From Macrosoma leucophasiata (lineage: Eukaryota; Arthropoda; Insecta; Lepidoptera; Hedylidae), in the NCBI GenBank assembly GCA_036365455.1, contig JAWQUS010000017.1, forward strand, positions 930,001 through 994,000: a DNA stretch of 64,000 nt, read 5' to 3'. The notes below the pieces were generated by a model. It had not been told where the DNA came from. It saw nothing but the letters and a program-made list of their open reading frames with translations, and ran no database searches. Positions 62,920 to 64,000 of this stretch are shown here, piece after piece. The first letter of the stretch is position 1. Each line of letters begins with the position of its first letter. The translations under genes were made by a program, and so were the position numbers.

Positions 62920-63140
62920 GCACATAAGTATAATTGCTGGAGTTGTTATCAATTTAATTAGATACGAGAGACCACCGGCGTCGAATGCAGAATTGAAATC
63001 TATTATATTTAATATAACTTTGGCTTTACTTTAAACGAATAAGTTTAATTGTTAGGGTTCTTATTATTTTTAATTAGATACGAGAGACCGCCAGTGACGA
63101 ATGAGGAATTGAAATCAATTGTCATATTTTTCTCGCGAGC
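62920..63140. repeat. Two diverged copies of a ~90-bp unit
   Basis: TTAATTAGATACGAGAGACC followed by GAATTGAAATC occurs at about 62955-63000 and again at about 63072-63115. Confidence 0.75.
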
Positions 63141-63197
63141 TGACGGGTTAATACTTGGTAAGGGAAATTTTTTTTAACACATTTCATTTTATAGAAA

Positions 63198-63388
63198 AAC
63201 TAGCTGTTGCCCGCGGCTTCGCCCGCGTGGATGTCATTTCATATATATTTTTCCTGAATTTTCATTGCTATAAACCTCACGGAGCCCGCGACGTTTCCAA
63301 CGAATGCAAATCCGTGGAAATCGATTCGTGCGTTCTGTAGTTATAGCGTCAGGAAGGAAAACCCGACTTATTTTTATTTTATAGAAAA
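63198..63388 (+). repeat. Family E repeat
   Basis: ACTAGCTGTTGCCCGCGGCT, GTTTCCAACGAATGCAAATC and GGAAAACCCGACTTATTTTT. It is inserted between the two copies of the local duplication. Confidence 0.9.
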
Positions 63389-63731
63389 ATTTCGTGCATG
63401 TGTTTTATCCGTTTAGGAGACGGCTAATAGATATAAGCCAAAAATCTATTGTTTGCCGACAACCAAGCAGATTTTTTCTCATTTGTATGTCAGTAACAGA
63501 TTGCCACTTAAATAGGTACCTGTTATATAAAATGATGTACACTTTGAGTGCTACATAAAGAAAATATAAACCCTGCCGAAAGAGGTATTTTAAGGGGCAA
63601 TTAAATAGTTTCATGTAAATAATACTAGATATCTCCTTCCTAAAACTACACGTATCTCAGGGTAATCGCGTCTCTCAAAAAACCGATTATTATGACGATT
63701 GTTCTCACAAACTCTTCCGTTGTTGAATTCA

Positions 63732-63985
63732 CCTCAAACTAAACTCACGATTAGCCAAAAATGTAAAGTGAAAACAAACATAATCCTATAAGTGCCCTTT
63801 GTCCACAACATTATGCGATTCAGTTGCCTACCAAAACTAACTGGATTAGAGCAATATCTATATAGTTAGCTATAAAACTAAATGGAGCCTTTTGCTAAGC
63901 GGTCATACAGACCCATTCATGCCCACGCTCTTGAAGGTTCATAGTTTGTTTCAGAATTAGTGAAGCTATGAATCGTTTTGAAATA
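63732..63985. repeat. Local direct duplication, copy 2
   Basis: AAACTAAACTCACGATTAGC, AACATTATGCGATTCAGTTG, ACTAAATGGAGCCTTTTGCT and GCGGTCATACAGACC, about 1.1 kb after copy 1. It runs close to the window end. Confidence 0.85.
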
Positions 63986-64000
63986 GATTTTAAATGTAGC

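Overview
The window is about 64 kb of nuclear DNA from an animal, most likely a lepidopteran insect. The evidence is AT-rich sequence, one spliced gene with GT/AG introns, and dense families of short interspersed repeats, RTE-type and jockey/CR1-type LINE remnants and a mariner element of the kinds common in moths and butterflies. The lepidopteran call rests on recognising repeat styles and protein family resemblance, not on a database search. There is no sign of bacterial gene organisation.

Only one host protein-coding gene is convincing. It is a 12-membrane-span transporter of the SLC17 family (the sialin / inorganic-phosphate cotransporter-like branch of the major facilitator superfamily). 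It lies on the + strand in ten recognisable coding exons between 6704 and 26758. All nine introns are GT/AG, all phases join, and together the exons encode 471 residues plus the stop. The first coding exon with the start methionine was not found. It is either further upstream in 1-6700 and unrecognisable, or outside the window.

Nearly everything else is mobile DNA or its remains. Region 1-6700 holds a CR1/jockey-like LINE remnant, an inverted pair of family A repeats, two tRNA-derived SINE copies, and a repeat (family F) split apart by later insertions that include a 5'-truncated RTE-type LINE. Region 6700-26760 is the transporter gene. Its introns carry a PIF/Harbinger-like miniature element, tRNA-derived SINEs, family A repeats, LINE fragments and a nearly complete mariner whose transposase has a single in-frame stop. 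Region 26760-36440 has a short inverted-repeat element, a jockey-like LINE 3' end, a complete-looking family F copy, a cluster of TATCGATA-type motifs and several nested insertions. Region 36440-64000 has no recognised host gene. It carries more LINE 3' fragments, SINEs, foldback hairpins with clear target-site duplications, and several old local direct duplications.

For easy reference I use these repeat names. Family A is a ~300-bp A-tailed SINE-like repeat (subtypes A1 and A2). SINE-B, -C and -D are three tRNA-derived SINEs. Family E begins with an ACTAGCTGTTGCCCGCGG-type head. Family F is bounded by GGGTTCCGTA / TACGGAACCC. Families G and H are repeats ending in GCTAGT-type termini. No undescribed gene system was found. 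The most informative signals are the nested insertions with preserved target-site duplications, and the small foldback insertions.
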